The notes beneath the pieces were generated by a model. The model was not told the origin of the DNA and did no database searches. It saw only the letters and a list, made by a program, of their open reading frames with translations. This document shows positions 22,294-32,140 of a stretch of DNA of 64,000 nucleotides, one piece after another; the stretch's first letter is position 1, and each line of letters begins with the position of its first letter. The position numbers and the translations under genes are program-made. The stretch comes from Cytobacillus oceanisediminis 2691 (GTDB lineage: Bacteria; Bacillota; Bacilli; Bacillales; Cytobacillaceae). The stretch spans positions 4,811,501 through 4,875,500 of the forward strand of contig NZ_CP015506.1 of the NCBI RefSeq assembly GCF_000294775.2, read 5' to 3'.

Positions 22294-23183
22294 TTGATGT
22301 TTTCCTTTCTCCTCTCGATGTCACGGTGCGTGATTGCCGTATGGTAATCCTTGCCGAAATAGTCAGCAATATACTCTGTCAGCGCTACCGAACGATGCTG
22401 GCCTCCCGTACAGCCGATTGCAACGACCAATTGAGCTTTCCCTTCCCGTTTATAATGCGGAAGCATGAAGCTCAGCAGCTCCGTAACCTTCTCGAGAAAT
22501 TTACTTGTTTCAGTCCATTTCAGCACATAGCTGGATACCTCTTCATCTAATCCTGTCTTCGGCCTCATATGCTCAATATAATGCGGATTCGGAAGGAACC
22601 GGACATCGAACACCAGGTCGGCATCAATTGGAATTCCATGCTTAAAGCCAAAAGACATGACGTTAACCGTAAATATAGTTTTCTTATTCAATGAGAATTC
22701 TGTGAGAATTTTCTCTCGCAATTCCCTTGGTTTCATTTGTGATGTGTTATAAATAAGCTGGGCCCTGCCTTTTAATTCTTCAAGCAGTTCCCGTTCAAGC
22801 TTTATGCCTTCAAGAGGTAATCCTGATGGTGCAAGGGGATGGAATCGTCTTGTTTCTTTATATCTTCTGACGAGCGTCGAATCATCAGCATCAAGATATA
22901 AAATTTGCGGGGTGACCCAGGATGTCTCGGATAATTCATCCAGCGCTTTAAATAAGTGGTCAAAAAACTCACGGCCGCGCAAATCCATCACCAATGCCAC
23001 CTTATTCATTTTATTCCCTGATTCCTTCATAAGTTCAAGGAATTTCGGCAACAGTGTCGGCGGCAAGTTGTCTACACAGAAGAAGCCAAGATCTTCAAAG
23101 CTTTGGATGGCTACTGTTTTCCCTGCCCCTGACATTCCCGTAATAATCACCATTTGAGTATCATTAACTGCACCCGTGCTCAT
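22290..23183 (-). CDS. rapZ: RNase adapter / nucleotide-binding protein RapZ (YvcJ)
   Basis: 297 residues. N-terminal P-loop kinase-like domain with Walker A GMSGAGKT at about 16-23, and a C-terminal domain with the conserved [11 protein letters not shown] that senses GlcNAc-6P or GlcN-6P in E. coli. In Bacillus, YvcJ is a GTP/ATP hydrolase linked to competence. It is 28 bases after the Nudix gene and overlaps yvcK by four bases. Confidence 0.95.
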   Translation of the reverse strand: MSTGAVNDTQMVIITGMSGAGKTVAIQSFEDLGFFCVDNLPPTLLPKFLELMKESGNKMNKVALVMDLRGREFFDHLFKALDELSETSWVTPQILYLDADDSTLVRRYKETRRFHPLAPSGLPLEGIKLERELLEELKGRAQLIYNTSQMKPRELREKILTEFSLNKKTIFTVNVMSFGFKHGIPIDADLVFDVRFLPNPHYIEHMRPKTGLDEEVSSYVLKWTETSKFLEKVTELLSFMLPHYKREGKAQLVVAIGCTGGQHRSVALTEYIADYFGKDYHTAITHRDIERRKENIK

Positions 23184-23211
23184 TTATAATTTCCCCCTGT
23201 TTCTGTCAAAT

Positions 23212-23673
23212 TCAGCTTGGATCCAGCCTGTAACTAAGCAGTTCAAAATCAGGCGTATACGTAAACGTTCCATAAATCATGCCCTGTCCATGAATCATAT
23301 ACTCCAAAATATGTGAATCTCCGGCTGCCATCGGCAGATTCTTAACCTCTGAAAACGGATGCCAGCGAAGTTTGCCTTCATCTGATTCCTCCAGGTTCAG
23401 CCCATCAGAAGCTGTAGCCAGGAAAGTAAACATCATCCACTCCTGTACAACCTTATCGCCATCCTTCATGATGAACGTAAAAATGCCTTTAATATTCGGA
23501 TTTCGCAGATAAATGCCTGTTTCTTCCCTGAACTCACGGATGCACGAGTCCCTCACTGATTCACCCGGCTCCATTTTTCCGCCCGGAGCCACCCACCAGC
23601 CTCTTCTCGGCTTCTGTAAAAGCAATACTTTATCGTCTTTCAGTAACACACAGTTCGTGACTCGCTGCAACAC
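23212..23673 (-). CDS. yvcI: Nudix hydrolase YvcI (8-oxo-dGTP diphosphatase-like)
   Basis: 153 residues with a complete Nudix box from GKMEPGESV to REETGI (about 32-54), which positions Mg for cleavage of nucleoside diphosphate derivatives. The family relatives remove oxidised nucleotides, but the true substrate cannot be told from sequence. First gene of the yvcI-rapZ-yvcK-whiA-crh unit; AGAGGTG lies just before the ATG. Confidence 0.88.
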   Translation of the reverse strand: MLQRVTNCVLLKDDKVLLLQKPRRGWWVAPGGKMEPGESVRDSCIREFREETGIYLRNPNIKGIFTFIMKDGDKVVQEWMMFTFLATASDGLNLEESDEGKLRWHPFSEVKNLPMAAGDSHILEYMIHGQGMIYGTFTYTPDFELLSYRLDPS

Positions 23674-23846
23674 ATTTCACCTCTAATTTTCCGAAATCAT
23701 ACCGCTGCCGCCTTTTCATGAAATCGCTTAAAGTAAAGGCCGGCTAACGTTCTTTTCTTATTCATTTCATTATACTATTTTTGGCTTACAGCCACAATGA
23801 ATACAGGTTTCCAAAAAACATTCTTCAAAACATACTGTATTTATGC

Positions 23847-23876
23847 AAAAAAAGAGCACAGGCATGTGCCTGTGCT
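23847..23876 (-). terminator. Second terminator downstream of trxB
   Basis: AGCACAGGCA/TGCCTGTGCT perfect ten-base stem with a two-base loop, followed by CTTTTTTT on the minus strand. It lies about 170 bases beyond the trxB terminator and could be a back-up or end an unannotated small RNA. Confidence 0.7.
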
Positions 23877-24009
23877 TTAAAAGGATTATATCTTTAAAAG
23901 GGGGTCAATTTCTATTCCTATACTACCCGAAATTTATTTCATGAAGGTTACAGGAGAATTAAAACCACATGACTTTTTGTAAAACTTTTCAACCAGTGGC
24001 TTTTTTTAC

Positions 24010-24047
24010 TAAAATAAAAGGCATACAGCCCCTAGGACCATATGCCT
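24010..24047 (-). terminator. trxB terminator
   Basis: AGGCATA and TATGCCT arms with a 15-base loop, followed by TTTATTTTA on the minus strand, eight bases after the trxB stop. Confidence 0.75.
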
Positions 24048-24054
24048 GTTCCCA

Positions 24055-25011
<957 letters not shown>

Positions 25012-25134
25012 TCACTCCTTCAGTAATCAGAAATCCAGTATTTTAAATAAAACACTCTATAAATACGCATATTATAGTATGACCTTCTTACTGTTATCCT
25101 ATAAAATTGGCGCGTGTTTCGTCCATACATCTGC

Positions 25135-26634
25135 TCACTGAAGGCGGTCGTTCACCGATTTTACATATTTACCCATCGTTGAAGCGGAAATCCCGTATCT
25201 TCCTGCAATTTTTGATTGGGAAACCTTTTCGTTTCGAAGCTTATGCCAGACATACTCAATTGCTGCAGCCCAAGCCTTATTGTTTTTTATATTCTGGCAG
25301 TTATTTGTCAATTCAGCAAAAATGGTAAACCACATTAAATATAGGCCGGCTTCCACCGTGCCAATCGGATGGTAGTTTTCATAAAACAGTTCAGCTGTCT
25401 CATGCGCAGCCTGAACCTGGGCAGGCGCTTCCTGGTCTGTTTTCACAAAAGAGAGATATTCCTTCTCCACAGCTGAAAACTTATTGTTTCGTACAATTGC
25501 TTCAGAGATCAAAATTTCATCTCTTCTGCTGGATACTGACGTAAGGAAAAGGCCGAATAGCCGCTCTTCAATATAGTCGCTTTCCAGCTTTTTTAGAATG
25601 GATGAATAATGGTCTTCAAAGCCGCTGCTGGTTACTTTTTCATCGTTCCAGGGCTCAAAACCTTCTTTTTCCGGATTAATCTCAATGGCTTTCTTCCATG
25701 CTGATTTCGCCATTTCTTCACGTCCGGTAAAATATGCGGAATAGGATAGCCAGTAATAAAATGGTCCGTCCCCTTCAAAGCCTTTCTTTTGAAGCTTGCG
25801 AAGCCATGCAAAGGCAGCCTCATATTCGCCGGTCAAAGCAAAAGTGGCACCAAGCTTGAACTGATGTTCAATTGAAAGCGGCTTAATTTTTTTCAGAGCC
25901 TCTTTCAACAAGCGCACCTGCCTGAAATCCCGCTCGTAAAAAGCAAAGACAAGCTTGTTGCACAAAGCGTGCAGATTACCCGGATTTTCTTCCAGCACCT
26001 TCTCTAAAATATCTGCTGCCTTTTGCACTTCTCCAAGGTAAAAATACGCCAAGGCCAAATTGTTGTATGCGGACCAGTACTCCGGATACTCATCAATCAC
26101 AGAGTTCAGTATCTCAACCGCTTTTGGAAAATGACCGGACTCCAGCAATTCCCGTGCGTGTTCCTGTTTCGTTATCAGGTCATCCTGCTCGTAGAGCTCA
26201 TCATCCAAATCTTCCCCTTCAAGCGTCAGAAGTTCCAGCAGATCCTCTGTATCTTCCGTAAACTCTCCGTCCCGATCCAAATCCAGATACGTATTTGCAT
26301 GCGTGTAAGCATCTTTGAAAAGGCCCATATGAGCATAGTTGTTGGCAAGGAAATAATGGCATTCCACCATATCCTCATCAAGCTCTTCCAATATCATATG
26401 AAGCAGCTGATTCGACTCCTGATACTCACCCATTTCTGAATGGACAATTGCAAGCTGGCAGATAATCATCGGTTCACCCGGCTCAAGCTGCATCGCCCGC
26501 ATTAAATATTTCTTTGCTTTATGAAAATCCCTGCGGTGGTACGCCTTAATCCCTTTGGAAAAATAGTACTCACCATTCGGGATAAATGACAGTAACTTTC
26601 CCTTTTGGTGTCTAGCTTTAGAGTCTTTACTCAT
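25135..26634 (-). CDS. TPR-repeat protein with C-terminal helix-turn-helix (YvcD-like)
   Basis: 499 residues. Tetratricopeptide repeats occupy the N-terminal two thirds (for example 20-55 YYFSKGIKAYHRRDFHKAKKY, and around 175-225), so the protein is a docking scaffold. The last 35 residues, KVSQSKIAGRYGISASTMGKYVKSV, form a helix-turn-helix, which suggests DNA binding. The ATG at 26634 is preceded by GGAGG at seven bases. Neighbourhood with trxB matches B. subtilis yvcD. The binding partner and target are unknown. Confidence 0.8.
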   Translation of the reverse strand: MSKDSKARHQKGKLLSFIPNGEYYFSKGIKAYHRRDFHKAKKYLMRAMQLEPGEPMIICQLAIVHSEMGEYQESNQLLHMILEELDEDMVECHYFLANNYAHMGLFKDAYTHANTYLDLDRDGEFTEDTEDLLELLTLEGEDLDDELYEQDDLITKQEHARELLESGHFPKAVEILNSVIDEYPEYWSAYNNLALAYFYLGEVQKAADILEKVLEENPGNLHALCNKLVFAFYERDFRQVRLLKEALKKIKPLSIEHQFKLGATFALTGEYEAAFAWLRKLQKKGFEGDGPFYYWLSYSAYFTGREEMAKSAWKKAIEINPEKEGFEPWNDEKVTSSGFEDHYSSILKKLESDYIEERLFGLFLTSVSSRRDEILISEAIVRNNKFSAVEKEYLSFVKTDQEAPAQVQAAHETAELFYENYHPIGTVEAGLYLMWFTIFAELTNNCQNIKNNKAWAAAIEYVWHKLRNEKVSQSKIAGRYGISASTMGKYVKSVNDRLQ

Positions 26635-27110
26635 GAAATCCTCCATAAATGTTAGTAACTAAAGTAGTATATCACACGAACAAGCCTGTGGAGAAGGGAA
26701 GAAATGACAATACTATTTCCCATCGGAATTTTTTATTGGAAATCTTATCGCGGTTATGTTTTAAAGGGTTGTTGCGGTGGTATAATAAGGGAGCTAAATT
26801 CGGAGATAAACTGCTCGCTTCGCGCCGGGTGATAGCAGCGGCCTTTGGTGGTGCCGGTGTGGGAGAGGTTCTAGGGAATCGAATAACCTTCTGGATATAT
26901 ATGGAGATTTCAGTTGAAGGAGCTCCCGAAAGTCCTTATTCGCAATCAGAATCTGTAAGTGGGGTTTCGGATCTAGTTGCTGAACATAAAGATGGTGACA
27001 GCCTGGAGTACTGGCCATTTGGGCTCCAGCAGTTGGTGAAGAAGCTGCCACCACATGCAATAAGGATTTTAGAAGTAAAAGCGGGAAGTGTTCTCTGTTT
27101 CCGGCTGCAC
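26635..27110. other. Unexplained stretch at the left edge of the hydroxyproline island
   Basis: About 475 bases of higher GC than other intergenic DNA nearby, starting on the plus strand with a TATAAT-like box at 26782-26787 and containing a CTGGAG...CTCCAG hairpin near 27004-27030. A 161-codon plus-strand frame (26649-27134) and a 122-codon minus-strand frame (26794-27162) cross it, but neither has a plausible ribosome binding site or a recognisable family, and they overlap each other. It may be a decayed gene, a structured RNA or an insertion scar. I see no terminator for the symporter gene here. Confidence 0.4.
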
Positions 27111-28574
27111 TTAAATTACCTTCTTGCCTTTTGAATTGCTTTCTTTCACTTTCTCCTCCCAAAAATCAGCACCTTTAATGCCAAGTTTAACAGGATCGAA
27201 GACTGGTTCAATGCCCGCTTTCTTCTGTTCTTCATAATCTTTAAATACTTTTAAGGCTGTTTTAGTCAAAAATAGAATAGCGACTAAGTTAAGCCAGGCC
27301 ATACTTCCGAAGCCAAAGTCTCCGAGCGCCCATAATAGGGATGCATTTTCAACACTGCCTAAGTAGATCATTCCTAAGAAAAGAATCATTAAGCCTGCTT
27401 TTAGCCCTTTTAGATTTCTCTTTCTGCCAAGGTAAACGAGGGTTGTTTCAGAAATATAGTAGTAAGCCAACAGGGTTGTAAAGGCAAAGAAGAAGATAGC
27501 AATAGCTACGAAAAAACCGCCAAATCCAGGGATAACGCTTTCAACGGCCGCCTGTGTCCACATTGGTCCAGCTTCAACACCTGGGATGTTCTCAACAATC
27601 GGTTGCTTTCCTTCTGGTGTAACGCTGTACATACCGGTGATTAGAATCATAAGTGCAGTAGCTGTGCAAACAATGATAGTATCAATATAAACAGAGAATG
27701 CTTGAACAAGACCTTGTTTTGCCGGATGGGATACATCTGCTGCAGCTGAACTATAAGTTCCTTCCCCTACACCAGCAACGTTAGAGAATACCGCTCTCTT
27801 AACGCCCCATGCAATCGCTGCACCGATAATACCGCCAAACATTTCATTTGCACCAAATGCACTTGAAATAATCAGCCAAAGCATGGCTGGAATTTCTGCT
27901 GCATTGGCAAATAAAAGAACGAAAGTAATAACCACATATCCTAAGGCCATAAAAGGGACAACTTTTTCCGAAACAGTAGCAATTCGCTTAACGCCACCAA
28001 ATATAATGATGCCAAGTAATACAACAAGAATGATTCCAGTGATGCTTTTATTGAGGCCAATTGTGTTTTCGAACCCAACAGCAATCGTATTTGCCTGAAT
28101 ACCTGGAACTAAAATTCCGTAGCAGAGGGTAACAACAATCGCAACAAATACCGCGAACCATTTTATATTTAAACCTTTTTCAATGAAATAAGGAGTTCCG
28201 CCCCGGTATTGATTACCATCTTTTACTTTATAGACCTGAGCAAGAGTAGATTCTATAAAAGCACTTGCTCCACCTAATAAAGCCATGATCCACATCCAGA
28301 AAACCGCTCCCGGACCTCCGAATGCAATCGCAGTAGCAACCCCGGCGATATTGCCAATACCGACCCGGCCAGCTAAAGCCATTGTAAATGCCTGGAAAGA
28401 GGATACACCTGATTCCGGGTTACCCTTTTCAAAAAGAAGTTTAATCATTTCCTTAAAATATCTAAATTGCACAAAACGTGTCATAATGGAAAAGAACAAT
28501 CCAGCACCAAGCGCGAACGCTACCAATCCAAGACTCCAAACTAAACCCGACGCTTTATTCACTAATTCTTCCAT
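27111..28574 (-). CDS. Sodium:amino acid symporter, AGCS (alanine/glycine) family
   Basis: 487 residues with about ten or more membrane helices. The family signature is visible around residues 60-115 (ALAGRVGIGNIAGVATAIAFGGPGAVFWMW, given here as positions only beyond its core GRVGIGNIAGVA). AGCS carriers import alanine, glycine or related small amino acids with Na+ or H+. Its place at the end of the hydroxyproline island suggests uptake of hydroxyproline or proline, but this is inference. A terminator separates it from the dehydrogenase gene, so it has its own promoter; TTGCAC-N17-TTATTA is a weak candidate near 28625-28665. Confidence 0.88.
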   Translation of the reverse strand: MEELVNKASGLVWSLGLVAFALGAGLFFSIMTRFVQFRYFKEMIKLLFEKGNPESGVSSFQAFTMALAGRVGIGNIAGVATAIAFGGPGAVFWMWIMALLGGASAFIESTLAQVYKVKDGNQYRGGTPYFIEKGLNIKWFAVFVAIVVTLCYGILVPGIQANTIAVGFENTIGLNKSITGIILVVLLGIIIFGGVKRIATVSEKVVPFMALGYVVITFVLLFANAAEIPAMLWLIISSAFGANEMFGGIIGAAIAWGVKRAVFSNVAGVGEGTYSSAAADVSHPAKQGLVQAFSVYIDTIIVCTATALMILITGMYSVTPEGKQPIVENIPGVEAGPMWTQAAVESVIPGFGGFFVAIAIFFFAFTTLLAYYYISETTLVYLGRKRNLKGLKAGLMILFLGMIYLGSVENASLLWALGDFGFGSMAWLNLVAILFLTKTALKVFKDYEEQKKAGIEPVFDPVKLGIKGADFWEEKVKESNSKGKKVI

Positions 28575-28663
28575 ATTATCCCACCTATTTTCAAACTTTA
28601 AGTAGATAGTTCCGTTTCTGTTTTAATTTATAATATTAATAATATTCAGACATATAAGTGTGC

Positions 28664-28696
28664 AAAATGGGACATTGTAACAAAACGCTGTCCCAC
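28664..28696 (-). terminator. Terminator after the aldehyde dehydrogenase gene
   Basis: GTGGGACA and TGTCCCAT arms with a 13-base loop and following TTTTG on the minus strand, 43 bases after the dehydrogenase stop. The short T tract makes it moderate in strength. Confidence 0.6.
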
Positions 28697-28738
28697 TCCC
28701 ATCCAATTAGTACACAGGATTGATTGTCCAATTGTTCC

Positions 28739-30241
28739 TTAAAATTTCTCATCATGCTTGATGTTAACAAATACACTTTTCACTTCCGTATAGTTTTGTA
28801 AGCCATATTCTCCACCCATTTCGCGGCCGATGCCTGATTGTTTGTAGCCGCCGAAAGGCATAGTTTCCCATTCAAGACCAAAATCATTAATCCAGACTGT
28901 ACCTGATTGCAGCTTGCTTGCAATATAATGTCCCTTTTTCATACTTTCTGTCCAGATACTTGCAGCTAAGCCATATTCACTATCGTTCGCGCGTTTAATG
29001 ACCTCATTAATCGTATCGAAAACGAAAATGGACATGACAGGACCAAAGATTTCTTCACGAGCAATAACCATATGATCTTGTACATCAGCAAAAATGGTTG
29101 GCTGTACAAAATAACCTTTTTCAAATCCTTTTTCGCCCCCTGCCACGAGACGCGCCCCTTCTTTCTTCCCTTGTTCAATATACTTAAGAACAGTTTGATG
29201 CTGTTTTGCTGAAACAAGCGGGCCCATTTCCGTTTCGGGGTTCATTCCATCACCTAACTTCATTGCATTCGCTCGTTCTGCTAAGGCTTTTACTACATGA
29301 TCATATATGTTTCTCTGTACAAATACACGTGTACAAGCACTGCAGTTTTGCCCATGATTGTACATTGTTCCGTTAAATACCCCTTCAATTGCTTCCTCAA
29401 GATTAGCATCATCTAAGACAATGGCTGGCGATTTTCCGCCAAGCTCCAGCGTAACACCTTTAATTTGATCTGCAGCTTTTTTCATTACTTCTTTTCCGAC
29501 AGCAGTTGATCCTGTGAATGCTACCTTATCGATATCTTTATGTGCAGTAATTGCTTCTCCCGCAACCCTGCCCGTTCCTGGCACAATATTTACAACACCA
29601 TCCGGGAACCCGGCTTCTTTGAATAGCTTTCCTGCGTAGAGAAGAGATAATGGTGTTTCAGTTGCCGGTTTAATCACAACCGTACAGCCGACTGCGAGTG
29701 CAGATCCGAGCTTCCAGGCAGCCATGGCGAGCGGAAAGTTCCATGGAATAATTTGGCCTACAACCCCAACCGGCTCGTGTACAGTATAGGTTACATAATT
29801 CTTTGAAACCTGAGTTGTCTTACCAAATATTTTTGTGGCCCAGCCTGCGTAATATCTAAAATGCTGGATTGTTCCGTCGACATCATCTGCCAAGGCGACC
29901 TTATAGGGCTTTCCGTTATCCAATGATTCCAGTTGTGCAAGTTCCTCTCGATTTTCTTCTAAGAGATCCGCAAATTTATAGATTAGGCGGGAGCGTTCAG
30001 CGGCATCCATTTTTGTCCATTGGCCATCATCAAATGCTTTTCTTGCAGCAGCTACCGCAGCGTTAATATCTTCCTCTTGCGCTTCACTTACTTCTGCAAT
30101 CACCTCTTCGTTTGCAGGATTAACGACGGTAAACCTTTTACCACTGATCGCCGGTACATATTTACCGTTAATATATAGCCCTTTCACACCTTCCAGGAAT
30201 TCTTGAACTTTCGGTTTTAAATTGTATTTTGTCGCTTGCAT
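28739..30241 (-). CDS. Aldehyde dehydrogenase, probable 2,5-dioxovalerate (alpha-ketoglutarate semialdehyde) dehydrogenase
   Basis: 500-residue NAD(P)-dependent aldehyde dehydrogenase. Catalytic Cys300 is in NHGQNCSACTRV (with Cys303), Glu266 in LELGGKSP and Asn168 in IPWNFP; the nucleotide site is FTGSTAVG. By sequence it resembles the broad DhaS-type group. The assignment to oxidation of alpha-ketoglutarate semialdehyde, the last step of hydroxyproline breakdown giving 2-oxoglutarate, rests on its position 20 bases after the deaminase gene. Betaine-aldehyde or other aldehydes remain possible. Confidence 0.85.
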   Translation of the reverse strand: MQATKYNLKPKVQEFLEGVKGLYINGKYVPAISGKRFTVVNPANEEVIAEVSEAQEEDINAAVAAARKAFDDGQWTKMDAAERSRLIYKFADLLEENREELAQLESLDNGKPYKVALADDVDGTIQHFRYYAGWATKIFGKTTQVSKNYVTYTVHEPVGVVGQIIPWNFPLAMAAWKLGSALAVGCTVVIKPATETPLSLLYAGKLFKEAGFPDGVVNIVPGTGRVAGEAITAHKDIDKVAFTGSTAVGKEVMKKAADQIKGVTLELGGKSPAIVLDDANLEEAIEGVFNGTMYNHGQNCSACTRVFVQRNIYDHVVKALAERANAMKLGDGMNPETEMGPLVSAKQHQTVLKYIEQGKKEGARLVAGGEKGFEKGYFVQPTIFADVQDHMVIAREEIFGPVMSIFVFDTINEVIKRANDSEYGLAASIWTESMKKGHYIASKLQSGTVWINDFGLEWETMPFGGYKQSGIGREMGGEYGLQNYTEVKSVFVNIKHDEKF

Positions 30242-30261
30242 ATCCTCACTCCTTCACTTTT

Positions 30262-31155
30262 TTAGTTTTTTACTGTCTCTAAACTTGCAAGCAGGTCTTT
30301 TAGCTTTTGATCCTCCTCAGGTGATAGGCCTAGACGAGGGTAACGCGCAGGTCCGCCAGCCTGGCCGGTTAATTCCATGGCTCTCTTCACAATTTGCACA
30401 TACTTTCCAGATCCTTCAAGGAACGCGCACAGTGGTAAAATACGATCATTGATTGACCAAGCTTCTTCTAACTCACCGTTTTGGAAATGGTTATACATGT
30501 CTGTAACCAGCTTTGGCACAATATTTCCTGCAACAGAAATCCACCCGGTTGCTCCAACTAAGTAAGACTCCATTACAAGCTCTTCAGCACCGCAGAATAC
30601 TTCAAAGTCTCCTTTTCCTTTTCTTGCAAGATCTCTTACCTTGCCAATTTCACCGCTTGATTCCTTAATATGAGTTACATTTTCACAATCCTTGCCAATC
30701 TGAAGCATTAAATCTGCGCTCATATTAACGCCAGAAGTAAATGGGTTGTTATAAAGCATGATTGGAAGATTAACACTGCCAGATACTTCTTTGAAATGAT
30801 GGTAGATTTCATTTTCCTTTGGCTTCATGTAAAAAGGGTTAATGATTAGAGCACAATCCGCTCCATGTACTTCAGCTTGCTTTGTATACTCGATTGTTTC
30901 CCTTGTTGTTTCAGCAGCTGTCCCCACAATAACAGGGATGCGGCCGCTTACTTCCTTCATAACAGTTTCTACCATCTGGAATTTTTCTTCTCTTGATAGA
31001 CTGACAAATTCACCAGTACTCCCATTGATGACGATACCTGCCACACCTTGATCCACAAAGTAATTAACATTATTCTTTACACCGCCCCAATCAATCTCCT
31101 GCTCCTGTGTCATTGGTGTAATTAATACTGGATAAGCTCCTCTAATTCTAGTCAT
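30262..31155 (-). CDS. DapA-family lyase, probable 1-pyrroline-4-hydroxy-2-carboxylate deaminase
   Basis: 297-residue TIM barrel of the dihydrodipicolinate synthase/N-acetylneuraminate lyase family. GSTGE (45-49), Tyr135 in LYNNP and the Schiff-base Lys164 in HIKESSGE are conserved. True DapA normally lies with lysine or aspartate genes. Here it is between a hydroxyproline epimerase pair and a semialdehyde dehydrogenase, which points to the deaminase that opens the pyrroline ring to alpha-ketoglutarate semialdehyde. The functional call is by context; the fold call is firm. Confidence 0.85.
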   Translation of the reverse strand: MTRIRGAYPVLITPMTQEQEIDWGGVKNNVNYFVDQGVAGIVINGSTGEFVSLSREEKFQMVETVMKEVSGRIPVIVGTAAETTRETIEYTKQAEVHGADCALIINPFYMKPKENEIYHHFKEVSGSVNLPIMLYNNPFTSGVNMSADLMLQIGKDCENVTHIKESSGEIGKVRDLARKGKGDFEVFCGAEELVMESYLVGATGWISVAGNIVPKLVTDMYNHFQNGELEEAWSINDRILPLCAFLEGSGKYVQIVKRAMELTGQAGGPARYPRLGLSPEEDQKLKDLLASLETVKN

Positions 31156-31186
31156 TTTAATTTTCCTCCCTATAATTAATAGTTTT

Positions 31187-32140
31187 TTATTTTAATAAAA
31201 ACCCTGCGAATAATGGATCTGTCGGGTCTAATACATATGTCTGCATACCCGTAATAAATCCGCGGGCTGAAAAACAAAACTCGTAACTGGTTTCAATTTG
31301 TGCTGAATACTCGGCTCTTAATTTACCTTTGAAAAGGCTTTTATTTTCAATTGGGCTGCCTGCAGATATATCGCCATTCCTTAATAAATAGCTACTGCAG
31401 GCAGCCAGAGTGCCAAATCCCGGAGAACGCACAATATAACGATCCGGACGGAAGGTTACCGTTTTGATTTTGCCTTCACTTTTTTGCGAATGATCCAGCA
31501 ATATCACTCTGCTGAAAGCATATTTGCCTTCTAATGCTTCAATCGTCTTTTGCCCCCATTGATTAATAACTGGAAGGTTCTCCATCTCAATCTCAAAAGG
31601 CAGCTCTGCTTTATCAAAAATGGCATAAATATGATCGGCTTGGACTAGAGATACTTCGGTATTTAAATCAAAATAAGACACCGGCGCATTGACCTGTACA
31701 ACCTGGCAAGGCCCGCTTTTTAACTTAACTGATTTCACTTCACCGTCTTTAATTGCTGCAGTAACAGAAACAACACCGTTAATTGTTTCAATTCTGTATA
31801 CATTTGAAGGCCTGGCCTTTAATTGGCCGCACTCTAACAATGCGGTTATGACAGCAACAATTCCGCCATATTGCATCGGAACGGTTCCGTAATGATCGAA
31901 AAAGATTACAGCTGCATCGGCATCGCTTTTAAAAGGCGGGACGATCAAACAACCCATTAATCCAGCAAATCCGCGGGGCTCATTTAATAGAAGTTTAATT
32001 TCCTCCTGATAGGCAACCGAAAACTGCTCATTCAGCTCCTGTATACTTTGATAATGAACAAATGGTCCATCCTTAACAATACGATAAGCCTGACCTGCTA
32101 CGTGTACATCGGTTGCTGTATACGTCTTTTGAATTATCAT
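31187..32140 (-). CDS. Proline racemase-like protein lacking both catalytic cysteines
   Basis: 317 residues that align along the whole length with proline racemases (NEPRG motif at 53-57, C-terminal DPTDPLFAGF). The first catalytic cysteine of PMCGH is replaced (P88-M89-Q90-Y-G), and the second, in RSPCGTG, is replaced (R-S-P240-G241-F-G-T). The substitution is neither the Cys/Thr pair of 3-hydroxyproline dehydratases nor the Ser variants of epimerases. Its start overlaps the stop of the intact epimerase by four bases (ATGA), so both are made together. It may be an inactive partner, a binding protein or a new enzyme. The frame is intact and the operon position tight, which argues against simple decay. 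Confidence 0.85.
   Translation of the reverse strand: MIIQKTYTATDVHVAGQAYRIVKDGPFVHYQSIQELNEQFSVAYQEEIKLLLNEPRGFAGLMGCLIVPPFKSDADAAVIFFDHYGTVPMQYGGIVAVITALLECGQLKARPSNVYRIETINGVVSVTAAIKDGEVKSVKLKSGPCQVVQVNAPVSYFDLNTEVSLVQADHIYAIFDKAELPFEIEMENLPVINQWGQKTIEALEGKYAFSRVILLDHSQKSEGKIKTVTFRPDRYIVRSPGFGTLAACSSYLLRNGDISAGSPIENKSLFKGKLRAEYSAQIETSYEFCFSARGFITGMQTYVLDPTDPLFAGFLLK

Larger units (their letters stand above)
23674..24054. other. Intergenic region between trxB and yvcI with two terminators
   Basis: 380 bases without a supported gene. It holds the trxB terminator (24010-24047) and a second minus-strand hairpin with a T tract (23847-23876). The promoter of the yvcI unit must lie in the left part but no clear boxes were recognised. 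Confidence 0.6.

Noticed and set aside
26649-27134. 161-codon plus-strand frame near the symporter gene
   Set aside because: No ribosome site, overlaps an equally long minus-strand frame and the symporter end, no family resemblance. Kept only as part of an unexplained region.
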